The notes: a model not told the origin generated them from the letters alone. DNA of 38,608 bases from Bacteroidia bacterium (GCA_025454955.1 JALONL010000036.1:1-38608); one strand, 5' to 3'; numbered from the stretch's first letter, positions 1-8,050 are shown. Numbers and translations are program-made.

Positions 1-97
1 TTACCATGAGGATGGGGGTTGTTTTGTAGCAAAAACAATGTACCGGTTTTCGGTACACCATCCTCTCTTTTTTATTTAGCTATTTTGGACAGATGTG
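1..97 (+). repeat. 97-bp repeat, left copy, three-way-junction fold
   Basis: Bases 1-97 are the exact reverse complement of 38511-38607. The sequence can fold into a three-way junction: outer stem 8-15 with 58-65 (GAGGATGG/CCATCCTC), hairpin 19-25 with 32-38 (TTGTTTT/AAAACAA), and hairpin 39-45 with 51-57 (TGTACCG/CGGTACA). A T-rich run (66-76) follows on the inward side, as after a terminator. Similarity stops sharply at base 97. The likely reading is the edge of a multicopy element at which assembly stopped, but a true pair of inverted copies is also possible. Confidence 0.9.
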
Positions 98-191
98 TTC
101 TGAAATATCTTTTTGTGTGGAGAAAAGCGGGTAAATATGCGCCGTAGCATTATGGCCATTTGCAGCACCTTTTTAACTTTAGCACCCACAC

Positions 192-950
192 ATGACACCA
201 CGCACCCGCATAGCGCCCACGCCCAGCGGCTTTTTACACAGCGGCAACGAATATTCGTTCAGTCTTACTGCCGCGTGGGCCAAAGAGCTTGGTGCCGAAA
301 TCCTGCTTCGCATTGATGATCTGGACGATGCCCGCAAACGACCGGAGTATGTGGCCAATATTTTCGATACGCTGCACCGTATGCACATTGGCTGGCAGCT
401 TGGCCCGCAAACACCCCGGGAGTTTGAAGAAAAATGGTCGCAGCGGTGGCGCCTGAATGAATACAATGCGGCACTCGAACAGCTTTGCAAGGTTAACGGG
501 CTCGTGTATGCCTGCACCTGTTCGCGCAAGGATCTTAGTCAGAGCGGAAAGCAATGCGAGTGTGCCCAACGCCAACTACCGCTGCACACTCCCGATGCTG
601 CCTGGCGTGTAAACGTGCCTGCGCAAACCCTCATTAGCTTCCACGACGAAAAACGCGGGGCAATGGAAATTGATCTCCACGCCACTGCCGGCAACTTTGT
701 GGTGCGCCGCCGCGATGGCATTGCGGCGTATCAGATTGCCTCGCTGGTTGATGATAAGTTGTTTGAAATTACCCACATTGTGCGTGGCGAAGATTTGCTG
801 CCTTCCACAGCCGCTCAGCTTTTTCTCGCCAGGCATTTAGGGTACGAAAGTTTTTTGAAAACCCGCTTCCTGCATCACGAGCTGATTACGGATGAGCAGG
901 GCAATAAATTATCGAAATCGAATCAAACGCCCCCAACAGAAAAAAATTAA
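192..950 (+). CDS. gluQ: Glutamyl-Q tRNA(Asp) synthetase, C-terminally short
   Basis: This GluRS catalytic-domain paralogue activates glutamate and attaches it to the queuosine base of tRNA-Asp in the cytoplasm. The class I signature appears as PTPSGFLHSGN (residues 9-19, HSGN in place of HIGH). A Cys-rich zinc-site region follows (C108, C110, C122, C124), then DGIAAYQ, then KLSKS at 239-243. No anticodon-binding domain is present, which separates GluQ from GltX. At 252 residues it is shorter than the usual ~290-300: the protein stops about ten residues after KLSKS, where relatives continue with a short helical tail. The stop codon lies beside a nested palindrome (929-1023), so the 3' end may have been replaced by that element. 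Activity is uncertain; the catalytic motifs are present. The start at 192 is the first ATG placing the signature near the N-terminus. Confidence 0.85.
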   Translation: MTPRTRIAPTPSGFLHSGNEYSFSLTAAWAKELGAEILLRIDDLDDARKRPEYVANIFDTLHRMHIGWQLGPQTPREFEEKWSQRWRLNEYNAALEQLCKVNGLVYACTCSRKDLSQSGKQCECAQRQLPLHTPDAAWRVNVPAQTLISFHDEKRGAMEIDLHATAGNFVVRRRDGIAAYQIASLVDDKLFEITHIVRGEDLLPSTAAQLFLARHLGYESFLKTRFLHHELITDEQGNKLSKSNQTPPTEKN

Positions 951-1023
951 ATCTGGCCTAAACTCTCCGATGTCTTAAAGACATCGGAGAGTTTGGTACT
1001 CGGTATTTTTTTCTGTTGGGGGC
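929..1023. repeat. Nested palindrome at gluQ 3' end, possible MITE or bidirectional terminator
   Basis: Outer arms 929-946 and 1006-1023 are 18-bp perfect inverted repeats (GCCCCCAACAG plus seven A, and its complement). Inside them, 960-994 is a second perfect palindrome with 17-bp arms (starting AAACTCTCCGATG) around one base. The element covers the last codons of gluQ and ends 16 bp before the stop codon of the convergent radical SAM gene. A bidirectional terminator would explain the inner hairpin. The extra outer arms and the shortened gluQ suggest a small inserted element. Confidence 0.75.
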
Positions 1024-1039
1024 AAAGTACATTGTGTGG

Positions 1040-2452
1040 TTACGACATTTTAGGGGGGGCAATGAGCCACTCTTTCAGCACACGTTCCACAGGAAAGCGG
1101 TAATTGTTTCTTTCCAGCCGCCAGCGTGCAATGCGCTGCACCATTCCCGGCACACGGCGGTGCCAGCCAATGTGCTGATAGAATTTGAAATTTTCTATTT
1201 CGCGTATTTTCTCATCGCTTATCCACTCGCTTTTTCCCGAATCCACATAATCGAAATTGCTCCATTCTTCAAGGCTTTCGGAAAATGTATAGCCCTTGCT
1301 GCGAAGTTCGTCGGCAATGGGATTTCCGGGATAGGGTTTGAAATAGAAAATGCCCATGTGAAATTTCGGACTCATTTTTTTGAGTCGTTTCACCATATCG
1401 AGTGTGGCCGAAATGCTTTCTTCTGTTTCGCCGGGGAAGCCTACAATGATGCTGAAGTTGATGGCAATGTCGTACTTGATGCATTTTTCGGCGGCATCAA
1501 ATACGTGCTCAATTTTGATGTCTTTTTTCATCCAGTTGAGCATTTCCTGTGTGCCGGCTTCCATGCCAATCATTACTTTTTCGAGGCCCGATTGTTTGCA
1601 GCGTTTCCACACTTCATCGTCGAGGCGCACACCCTGATCGGCGCGCATGGTGGCAAACCAGCTTATGGGAAGTTTTCGGGCAATGAATTCTTCGGCCACC
1701 GCTTTTACGCGTTTGGTGTTGGTGAAAAAAGTTTCGTCCTGAAAGTGGATATGCTCAAACTGATACTGTTTCCACAGCGCCTCAATTTCATCGCCCATGC
1801 GTTTGGGCTCAAAGCCGTACCAGCCGCGTTTGTACATAAACGGATCGGCGCAAAACGTGCAGCGGAAACGGCAGCCCTGCGAGGAAATATAGTCGAGTTG
1901 CCTGCGTCCGCTGAGTTTCATGTAAGCAGGCACATCAATAAGGTTGTAGTTGAATGCGGGGAATGTGTTGATGTCCTGCATCGTCTGGGCATCGTTGTGT
2001 ACGATGCTTCCGTCGGGCAGTTTGTAGCTTACACCTTTAATTCCTTCGGGCGTTTTTCCGGCCGAAAACGCATCGACCAGTGCGGCAAAGGGAATTTCGC
2101 CCTGCCCGTTTACCACGGCATCAACGCAGGAAGCGCGCAAAGTCTGCTCGGGAAACAGCGAAGGATGCCAGCCACCCCATACCACGGGAATATGCGGAAA
2201 GGCCGCTTTCACGGCGTCCGATTGTTTCAACGCATCTTTTATGGGGCGGCCGGTGAGTACGGTTGTGGCAAAGCACACACCGTGACGGCCAAGCGCGGCG
2301 GCTATTTTGGGGAAAGGATCTTTTTCGAGACGGCCGTCGATAATGACCACTTCATACTTCGCCGCATCAAGGTACGAGCCAATGGCCAGCAAAGCCAGCG
2401 GCATGGTGTAATACACGGCATCGGGGTTGTATAAAACAACGGTCTTCTTCAT
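1040..2452 (-). CDS. B12-binding-domain radical SAM protein
   Basis: The N-terminal ~150 residues look like a cobalamin-binding Rossmann domain (NPDAVYYTMPLALLAIGSYL, VVWGGWHPSLFPE, VNGQGEIPF), though no DxHxxG motif is evident. The radical SAM core follows, with its 4Fe-4S cysteines in CRFRCTFC (C194, C198, C201). Downstream are GMEAGT and VGFPGETEE, the usual glycine-rich and later strands of the barrel. Family members carry out methylations or other radical reactions on unknown substrates, and no substrate can be inferred here. The chosen start (MKKTVVLYNP) gives 470 residues. A 21-residue upstream extension is in frame, but it would run into the divergent rsmE start and has no domain character. 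Convergent with gluQ. Confidence 0.85.
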   Translation of the reverse strand: MKKTVVLYNPDAVYYTMPLALLAIGSYLDAAKYEVVIIDGRLEKDPFPKIAAALGRHGVCFATTVLTGRPIKDALKQSDAVKAAFPHIPVVWGGWHPSLFPEQTLRASCVDAVVNGQGEIPFAALVDAFSAGKTPEGIKGVSYKLPDGSIVHNDAQTMQDINTFPAFNYNLIDVPAYMKLSGRRQLDYISSQGCRFRCTFCADPFMYKRGWYGFEPKRMGDEIEALWKQYQFEHIHFQDETFFTNTKRVKAVAEEFIARKLPISWFATMRADQGVRLDDEVWKRCKQSGLEKVMIGMEAGTQEMLNWMKKDIKIEHVFDAAEKCIKYDIAINFSIIVGFPGETEESISATLDMVKRLKKMSPKFHMGIFYFKPYPGNPIADELRSKGYTFSESLEEWSNFDYVDSGKSEWISDEKIREIENFKFYQHIGWHRRVPGMVQRIARWRLERNNYRFPVERVLKEWLIAPPKMS

Positions 2453-2501
2453 ACTCAGCGTGCGCAGCAGGCAGCAAGATAAGGAAGTTAAGCCGATTGC
2501 G

Positions 2502-2509
2502 TAAGTTTG
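2502..2509 (+). promoter_or_regulatory. Bacteroidota -7 element upstream of rsmE
   Basis: TAAGTTTG matches the TAnnTTTG -7 consensus of Bacteroidota sigma-ABfr promoters. It lies only 5 nt before the ATG at 2515, implying a very short or absent 5' leader. No clear -33 TTG is seen at the right distance. Confidence 0.5.
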
Positions 2510-2514
2510 CAGCA

Positions 2515-3225
2515 ATGCACCAGTTTTATTTTCCCGACCTGAGCGCTCCGCAGCTTCAACTGAGTGAAGAAGAATCGAAACATGCCGTGCGTGTGCTTCG
2601 TTTGCAGCCGGGCGATGAAGTGGAACTGGCCGATGGCCGCGGCACCAAAGCCCGCGCCGTGGTGGCCGACAATCACCCCAAACGCTGCCTGCTCGATGTG
2701 GTTAGTCGCGAACAATTTGGCACAGGCCGCCAATTCAGCCTGCATCTGGCCGTAGCCCCTACCAAAAACAGCGACCGCATTGAGTGGCTCGTGGAAAAAG
2801 CCACCGAGCTTGGCATTGATGCCATCACCCTGCTCCACTGCGAACATTCGGAACGCAGCACCTTCCGCACCGACAGGCTGGAGAAAATAGCCGTGGCCGC
2901 CATGAAACAATCGCAGCAGGCGTGGATGCCGGTAATTGCCGGGCCCGTAGGCTTTGATGAATTTCTCCGCTCAATTGCCACCGATACTTCAGCTTTTATT
3001 GCCCACTGCGTAAATGACGGTGAACGCGTTCCGCTCAACAAAGCCGCAAAACCGGGCGGCAATGCAGTGGTGCTCATCGGTCCCGAAGGCGATTTTTCGG
3101 CAGCCGAAATTGAAGCCGCGCTGAACGTTGGCGCAGTGCCTGTAACGCTTGGCAATACACGCCTCCGCACAGAAACGGCTGCGCTGGTGGCTTGTGCGGC
3201 GGTACATTTTGTGAATGCGGATTAA
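2515..3225 (+). CDS. rsmE: 16S rRNA m3U1498 methyltransferase RsmE
   Basis: This SPOUT-family methyltransferase methylates N3 of U1498 in 16S rRNA using SAM. The N-terminal PUA-like part holds LSEEESKHAVRVLRLQPGD. The C-terminal knotted domain shows VEKATELGIDAI, LIGPEGDFSAAE and LGNTRLRTETAAL, the SAM-binding knot. The length of 236 residues is normal. ATG 2515 was chosen because MHQFYFPD is the conserved N-terminus. An ATG at 2497 is in frame but would overlap the promoter element. Transcribed divergently from the radical SAM gene with 62 bp between the starts. Confidence 0.95.
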   Translation: MHQFYFPDLSAPQLQLSEEESKHAVRVLRLQPGDEVELADGRGTKARAVVADNHPKRCLLDVVSREQFGTGRQFSLHLAVAPTKNSDRIEWLVEKATELGIDAITLLHCEHSERSTFRTDRLEKIAVAAMKQSQQAWMPVIAGPVGFDEFLRSIATDTSAFIAHCVNDGERVPLNKAAKPGGNAVVLIGPEGDFSAAEIEAALNVGAVPVTLGNTRLRTETAALVACAAVHFVNAD

Positions 3226-3335
3226 CTCCTTTCAATTAAAATCAGAAAAGATATTCAATCAGAAATCTTCCAATTCACGTTTCGTGATAAATTGAATTGA
3301 AGCGAATGTGGTGCCGCCGTTATTTTTGAATAACA

Positions 3336-3368
3336 CTTGCATCTCCCCCCTCTCATTTCCTATATTTG
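3336..3368 (+). promoter_or_regulatory. Promoter of thrS
   Basis: CTTG at 3336-3339 (-33 element) and TATATTTG at 3361-3368 (TAnnTTTG -7 element) are separated by 21 bp, which fits the Bacteroidota consensus. The thrS ATG is 42 nt further on. Confidence 0.6.
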
Positions 3369-3410
3369 CAGCAGACAAACTCAAACCTGCGTTGTAGGCA
3401 GGCTTAATTT

Positions 3411-5360
3411 ATGATACAAATTACACTCCCTGATGGTTCGGTACGTCAGTACGAAGCCGGAACCACCTCTCTCCAAATCGCTCAATCGATCAGCGAAGGA
3501 TTAGCACGCAACGTTTTAGCGGCCGAAGTAAATGGCGAAGTGTGGGATGCCACCCGCGCCATTGATACTGATGCCTCGCTGAAACTCCTCACCTGGAACG
3601 ACACCGCCGGTAAAGAAACCATGTGGCATTCCTCGGCCCACCTTATGGCCGAAGCCCTTGAAGCACTTTATCCCGGCATTAAGTTCGGTATTGGTCCGCC
3701 GGTAGAAAACGGCTTTTACTACGATGTTGACCTGGCCGGTGATAAAAAACTCACGCATGATGATTTGCCCGCCATCGAGAAAAAAATGCTCGAACTGGCC
3801 GGTCAGAAAAATGCATACGTGCGTCAGGAAATGCCCAAAGCCGAAGCAATTGGCTATTTCCGCGAAAAAGGCGACGAATACAAACTCGATCTGCTGCAAG
3901 ATCTCGAAGACGGTAAAATTACTTTTTACACACAAGGCAATTTCACCGACCTCTGCCGCGGGCCGCACATACCCAATACCGGCTTCATCAAGGCCGTAAA
4001 ACTCACCAACCTCGCCGGAGCATACTGGCGCGGCGATGAGACAAAAAAGCAGCTTACCCGCATTTACGGCATCACCTTCCCCAAGCAGAAAGAGCTCGAC
4101 GAATACCTCGTGATGCTTGAGGAAGCCAAAAAGCGCGACCACCGCAAACTCGGCAAGGAACTCGAACTCTTTACCTTCTCCGAAAAAGTGGGCATGGGCT
4201 TACCGCTCTGGCTGCCCGCCGGTGCCGCACTTCGTGAACGCCTGCAGAACTTTTTGCAGAAAGCCCAGCTCAAAGCCGGCTATGTGCCTGTAATTACGCC
4301 GCATATTGGCAATAAACAGCTTTACATTACTTCGGGCCACTACGAGAAATATGGTAAAGACTCGTTCCAGCCCATACGCACACCGCAGGAAGGCGAAGAG
4401 TTTTTCCTCAAGCCCATGAACTGCCCGCACCACTGCGAAATCTACAAGAGCAAACCACGCTCCTATAAAGATCTTCCGGTGCGCTTTGCCGAGTTTGGCA
4501 CCGTGTATCGCTACGAACAAAGCGGCGAACTGCACGGACTTACCCGCGTGCGTGGCTTTACACAGGACGATGCCCACCTTTTCTGCCGCCCCGATCAGGT
4601 AAAAGAAGAATTCTGCAAGGTAATCGACCTCGTGCTCTACGTATTCCGTGCACTTGAGTTTACCGATTTCGTGGCCCAGGTATCGCTGCGCGATAAAACC
4701 GACCGCAGTAAATACATCGGTACCGACGAAAACTGGGAAAAAGCCGAAAGCGCCATTGTAGAAGCCGCCGCCGAAAAAGGCCTGAAAACCGTGGTGGAGT
4801 ACGGCGAAGCCGCGTTCTACGGCCCCAAGCTCGATTTCATGGTACGCGATGCCATTGGCCGTAAATGGCAGCTTGGCACCATTCAGGTGGATTACAACCT
4901 GCCCGAACGCTTCGAACTCGAATACACCGGTGCCGACAACATGAAGCACCGCCCGGTTATGATTCACCGTGCCCCCTTTGGCTCCATGGAGCGCTTTGTG
5001 GCCGTGCTCATCGAACACTGCGCCGGTAAATTCCCGCTCTGGCTCACTCCCGAGCAGGTTGCCGTGCTGCCCATCAGCGATAAATACATTGATGATGCAG
5101 AAAATGTACTGGAACAGTTGAAAAATTACGATATTCGGGGATTCGTTGACGACCGTAACGAAAAGATTGGCAAGAAAATACGCGATACTGAGCTTAAAAA
5201 AGTGCCCTACATGCTCGTGATCGGCGAAAAAGAAGCAGCAGATAAAACTGTTTCCGTTCGCCGTCAGGGTGAGGGCGATAAAGGCTCTATGACCGCCGAA
5301 GCTTTTGCCAGCCTTATCAATAACGAAGTCCGCGAAAAACTGGAATCATTCAGTAAATAG
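3411..5360 (+). CDS. thrS: Threonine-tRNA ligase
   Basis: Class II aminoacyl-tRNA synthetase charging tRNA-Thr. Domain order is standard: TGS domain (about 1-62), editing/SAD domain with HSSAH (73-77) and LCRGPH (C182, H186), catalytic core, and anticodon-binding domain (about 540-649). Zinc ligands are visible as C338 (MNCPHH), H389 (QDDAH) and H519 (MIHRAPFGS). Motif 2 is RFAEFGTVYRYE and motif 3 is APFGSMERF. The length of 649 residues is normal. It is followed 38 nt later by infC, the usual Bacteroidota thrS-infC arrangement, and shares its promoter. Confidence 0.98.
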   Translation: MIQITLPDGSVRQYEAGTTSLQIAQSISEGLARNVLAAEVNGEVWDATRAIDTDASLKLLTWNDTAGKETMWHSSAHLMAEALEALYPGIKFGIGPPVENGFYYDVDLAGDKKLTHDDLPAIEKKMLELAGQKNAYVRQEMPKAEAIGYFREKGDEYKLDLLQDLEDGKITFYTQGNFTDLCRGPHIPNTGFIKAVKLTNLAGAYWRGDETKKQLTRIYGITFPKQKELDEYLVMLEEAKKRDHRKLGKELELFTFSEKVGMGLPLWLPAGAALRERLQNFLQKAQLKAGYVPVITPHIGNKQLYITSGHYEKYGKDSFQPIRTPQEGEEFFLKPMNCPHHCEIYKSKPRSYKDLPVRFAEFGTVYRYEQSGELHGLTRVRGFTQDDAHLFCRPDQVKEEFCKVIDLVLYVFRALEFTDFVAQVSLRDKTDRSKYIGTDENWEKAESAIVEAAAEKGLKTVVEYGEAAFYGPKLDFMVRDAIGRKWQLGTIQVDYNLPERFELEYTGADNMKHRPVMIHRAPFGSMERFVAVLIEHCAGKFPLWLTPEQVAVLPISDKYIDDAENVLEQLKNYDIRGFVDDRNEKIGKKIRDTELKKVPYMLVIGEKEAADKTVSVRRQGEGDKGSMTAEAFASLINNEVREKLESFSK

Positions 5361-5388
5361 TTAATTCAAACAAGTATCACTTAAAAAC

Positions 5389-5394
5389 GGAGGT
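5389..5394 (+). promoter_or_regulatory. Shine-Dalgarno of infC, supports AUC start
   Basis: GGAGGT lies 4 nt before ATC at 5399. A full Shine-Dalgarno is unusual in Bacteroidota, and none stands in front of the in-frame ATG at 5495. This site therefore decides the start codon. Confidence 0.75.
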
Positions 5395-5398
5395 TCAC

Positions 5399-6022
5399 AT
5401 CGCTACTCCTTTTAACCGTCCACCCGGACCGCCCCGCCCTGCAGGAAGCAGCCAGGGAGGAGGCAATCGCCCGCCATTTAACCGGGGCCCTCGCATGCCG
5501 CGTAAAGAAGAACTGCACCGCATCAACGAAAAAATTCGTGATGTAAGCGAAGTACGCGTAGTTGGCGAAGACATTGAACAGGGCGTTTTTTCAATCGAAA
5601 AAGCACTCGAAATTGCACGCAACGCCGGGCTCGACCTGGTAGAAATTGTGCCCAATGCCGTGCCGCCGGTTTGCCGTGTGGTGGACTACAAAAAGTTCCT
5701 CTACGAACAGAAGAAGAAGCAAAAGGAAATCAAAGCCAAAGCCCAAAAGGTAGTGGTGAAAGAAATCCGCTTCGGCCCTCATACCGACGATCACGACTTC
5801 AACTTCAAGAAAAATCACGCCCAGAAATTCCTCGAAAGCGGCGCCAAAGTAAAAGCCTACGTGTTTTTCAGAGGCCGTACCATTGTGTTTAAAGAACAGG
5901 GCGAAATTCTCCTGCTTCGTTTTGCACAGGAACTCGAAGAGTTTGGCAAAGTAGAACAACTGCCGCAGTTAGATGGTAAACGCATGTCTATTATGCTCAC
6001 GCCTAAGAAAAAAGCCAAATAA
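5399..6022 (+). CDS. infC: Translation initiation factor IF-3, probable AUC start
   Basis: IF-3 binds the 30S subunit, keeps subunits apart and checks start-codon fidelity. The core shows HRINEKIRDVSEVRVVG (N-domain), PPVCRVVDYKKFLYEQKKK (linker) and VKEIRFGPHTDDHDFNFK (C-domain). The first ATG in frame (5495) would give 175 residues beginning at MPRKEELHRI. From ATC at 5399, directly behind GGAGGT, the frame stays open and adds 32 residues rich in Pro, Gly, Arg and Asn, giving 207 residues. In Escherichia coli infC starts at AUU and is autoregulated because IF-3 rejects non-AUG starts, so an AUC start implies the same control. The 38-nt gap after thrS suggests co-transcription. Confidence 0.93.
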   Translation: MATPFNRPPGPPRPAGSSQGGGNRPPFNRGPRMPRKEELHRINEKIRDVSEVRVVGEDIEQGVFSIEKALEIARNAGLDLVEIVPNAVPPVCRVVDYKKFLYEQKKKQKEIKAKAQKVVVKEIRFGPHTDDHDFNFKKNHAQKFLESGAKVKAYVFFRGRTIVFKEQGEILLLRFAQELEEFGKVEQLPQLDGKRMSIMLTPKKKAK

Positions 6023-6047
6023 CCATCTGCTTTTATATCATTGCCCG

Positions 6048-6077
6048 AAGGCCGTTTCTATAAAAAGAAGCGGCCTT
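6048..6077 (+). terminator. Rho-independent terminator after infC
   Basis: AAGGCCGTTTC (6048-6058) pairs with GAAGCGGCCTT (6067-6077), with one G-U pair and an 8-nt loop, followed by TGCTTTTT. It sits 25 nt after the infC stop and separates thrS-infC from what follows. Confidence 0.75.
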
Positions 6078-6370
6078 TGCTTTTTGGGCCCTTTTCTAAA
6101 ATATCTCTGCTGTTATTTCAACCGTACAGCTTATTGGTTAATATCAATATGATATCATTCCCATCAACTGCCTGTGTATGTCCGTTTGCGGGCAAATTCA
6201 TTCGCTGTATCGAAAAATAGTTTCCAATATTCAGTCTTCGCATAATTTCACCATGCGCTGTTTATGCAAATGAAACTGTTTGGAATGGATACAGGAGTCT
6301 GGCAATGTGCAAAAGTTAGCCATTTCCTGGTAAATTCTAACCTAGTCACTCTCACTCCCTGAATGGCTTT

Positions 6371-6378
6371 TACATTTG
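6371..6378 (+). promoter_or_regulatory. -7 element upstream of chitinase gene
   Basis: TACATTTG matches TAnnTTTG, 31 nt before the ATG at 6410. No TTG at -33 was found. Confidence 0.4.
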
Positions 6379-6409
6379 TTATGCTCAATATCCACACACA
6401 TCAATTCTC

Positions 6410-7885
6410 ATGAATAAACTTTACACACACCTTGCGCTGCTGCTGCTTCTGTGGCTGCCTTCAAAAACTACGCTCAATGCCCAACCCTGTCGCGAAGTGG
6501 TGGGCTACTATCCAAACTGGCAATGGTACGACCGCGCCCAACTGGTAAGGCCGGCTACCATTGATTACAGCAGGTACACCATTATCAATTACTGCTTTTT
6601 CAATCCGCAACCCAACGGAAGCATCGTTACCGGCGATGCCTGGGCCGATGAAAACCTGCTGCTGGGGCAAATAGACTGGAGTTCTACGCCTCCCTCCTAT
6701 TTCCCCAATACATCTATTGTGGATCTGGCGCATAACAATAATGTAAAAGTGCTTATCTCGGTTGGCGGCTGGACATGGTCGAACAATTTCCCGGCCATTG
6801 CAGCCAACCCGGTAACCCGTGCAGCCTTTGCGCATTCGTGCAACGATCTGGTGCGGCAGTATAATCTCGACGGGATTGACCTCGACTGGGAATACCCGGG
6901 CTATACGCCACACAACGGTGGCCCGGCCGATGCAGCCAATTTTACACTGCTGCTTCAGCAGGTGCGCGATTCGCTGGATGCCCTTGAACTTGTAAATAAC
7001 GAGCAATACCTGCTCACCGCAGCCGTGGGAGCCTCGGCGGCGCACATGAGCAATGTGCAGTGGGCGGCAGTTACACCTCTGCTCGATATGATAAATCTGA
7101 TGTCGTACGACTTTTTCGGGGCCTGGGATGCGGTGGCCAACCACAATTCGCCGCTTAACGCTCCCGGCTGCGGCGATCCGGGCTTCAACATCAGCTCTGC
7201 ATTTACGCTGCTTACACAGCAGTATGGTGTGCCTGCCAATAAGATTAATGTGGGCGTGGCTTTTTATGGCCGCAGCCAGACGGGCTTTACCGGACTTTGC
7301 CAGACCACCTCGGGCAATGCCGCCACTTCTGCCTTTCCGCCCGATGGTGTGCCGCTTTATTACGAAATTGCGCCGCAACTGAGCCAATATACTGTTAACT
7401 GGGACAATCAGGCCCAGGTTCCCTGGCTGAACAACAACAGCGGCGTTTTCCTTTCGTACGACAATGAGCAGTCTATTGGCCTCAAGGCACAGTTTATTGT
7501 GAGCAACGGAGCCCGCGGGGCCATTATCTGGGAAATTACGGGCGACTATATGGAAACCACACCCGGATCGGGCATTATTGCCGGCACACCGCTGGCCGAT
7601 ACGTTGAATGCCGTGTTTTGTGCATCGCCGCTGGACATATCTCACGCCGCCGCCGCCGCTATACAGCTCAGCCCCAATCCCGCCAACGACTTTATTCAGT
7701 TCACACCCGCGCCGGCTCAAAATACTGGCTATTTCATATACTCAGCCACCGGAGCCTTGGTGGGCAGCGGTATTTTACAGGCTGGCCAGAATATGCTGGA
7801 AATCAACCATCTCCCATCAGGAGCATACCTCGTCCGGCTCGAAACCGCAGGGCAAGCCAGCCAGCATAAACTGATAAAATACTGA
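6410..7885 (+). CDS. Secreted GH18 chitinase with T9SS sorting domain
   Basis: A glycoside hydrolase family 18 enzyme, predicted to cleave chitin or related GlcNAc polymers outside the cell. A signal peptide (1-24, ending LNAQ) precedes the TIM barrel. The barrel starts at VVGYYPNW and carries LISVGGW (SxGG at 117-120) and DGIDLDWE (154-161), the DxxDxDxE motif with catalytic Glu161. MSYDFFG and a later W-x-Y region are also typical. The last ~75 residues (from LSPNPANDF to HKLIKY) form a type A T9SS C-terminal sorting domain. The length of 491 residues fits a single catalytic domain. It stands between infC and rpmI, which are normally adjacent, with its own promoter element and the infC terminator upstream. 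Confidence 0.93.
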   Translation: MNKLYTHLALLLLLWLPSKTTLNAQPCREVVGYYPNWQWYDRAQLVRPATIDYSRYTIINYCFFNPQPNGSIVTGDAWADENLLLGQIDWSSTPPSYFPNTSIVDLAHNNNVKVLISVGGWTWSNNFPAIAANPVTRAAFAHSCNDLVRQYNLDGIDLDWEYPGYTPHNGGPADAANFTLLLQQVRDSLDALELVNNEQYLLTAAVGASAAHMSNVQWAAVTPLLDMINLMSYDFFGAWDAVANHNSPLNAPGCGDPGFNISSAFTLLTQQYGVPANKINVGVAFYGRSQTGFTGLCQTTSGNAATSAFPPDGVPLYYEIAPQLSQYTVNWDNQAQVPWLNNNSGVFLSYDNEQSIGLKAQFIVSNGARGAIIWEITGDYMETTPGSGIIAGTPLADTLNAVFCASPLDISHAAAAAIQLSPNPANDFIQFTPAPAQNTGYFIYSATGALVGSGILQAGQNMLEINHLPSGAYLVRLETAGQASQHKLIKY

Positions 7886-7937
7886 GACGGAATTACCTTT
7901 TTCGGGCTAATTGGGGGAGAAAAACGCTTTTTTTACC

Positions 7938-7995
7938 CCGGAAAGCCAGCCGGACAAAAGTTTTTGCTACATTTGCACCCTGTTACCGGAAAGCC
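7938..7995 (+). repeat. Direct repeat CCGGAAAGCC upstream of rpmI
   Basis: The 10-mer CCGGAAAGCC occurs at 7938-7947 and 7986-7995, each followed closely by another CCGG. The second copy lies in the probable rpmI leader. Either could form a short CCGG/CCGG stem. A role in L20 autoregulation is a guess. Confidence 0.4.
7968..7975 (+). promoter_or_regulatory. -7 element of rpmI-rplT
   Basis: TACATTTG matches TAnnTTTG and lies 75 nt upstream of rpmI. This implies a leader of roughly 65-70 nt, long enough for ribosomal-protein autoregulation. Confidence 0.5.
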
Positions 7996-8050
7996 GGAAA
8001 CAACGCGTTCTTTCTCAGTAAATTCTAAATCCAAATAAATACGCGCAACT

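Larger units (their letters stand above)
6023..6409. other. Intergenic region between infC and chitinase gene
   Basis: 387 bp without a convincing gene. It holds the infC terminator near its start and a TAnnTTTG element near its end. The AT-rich middle (about 6090-6360) shows nothing recognisable. Confidence 0.6.

Noticed and set aside
1016..2434. Long open frame (472 codons) on the plus strand
   Set aside because: It is the antisense of the radical SAM gene, rich in Phe, His and Ala as expected from a reversed coding strand, and has no recognisable domain.
6461..7720. Long open frame (419 codons) opposite the chitinase gene
   Set aside because: Shadow of a gene with intact catalytic motif, signal peptide and sorting domain.
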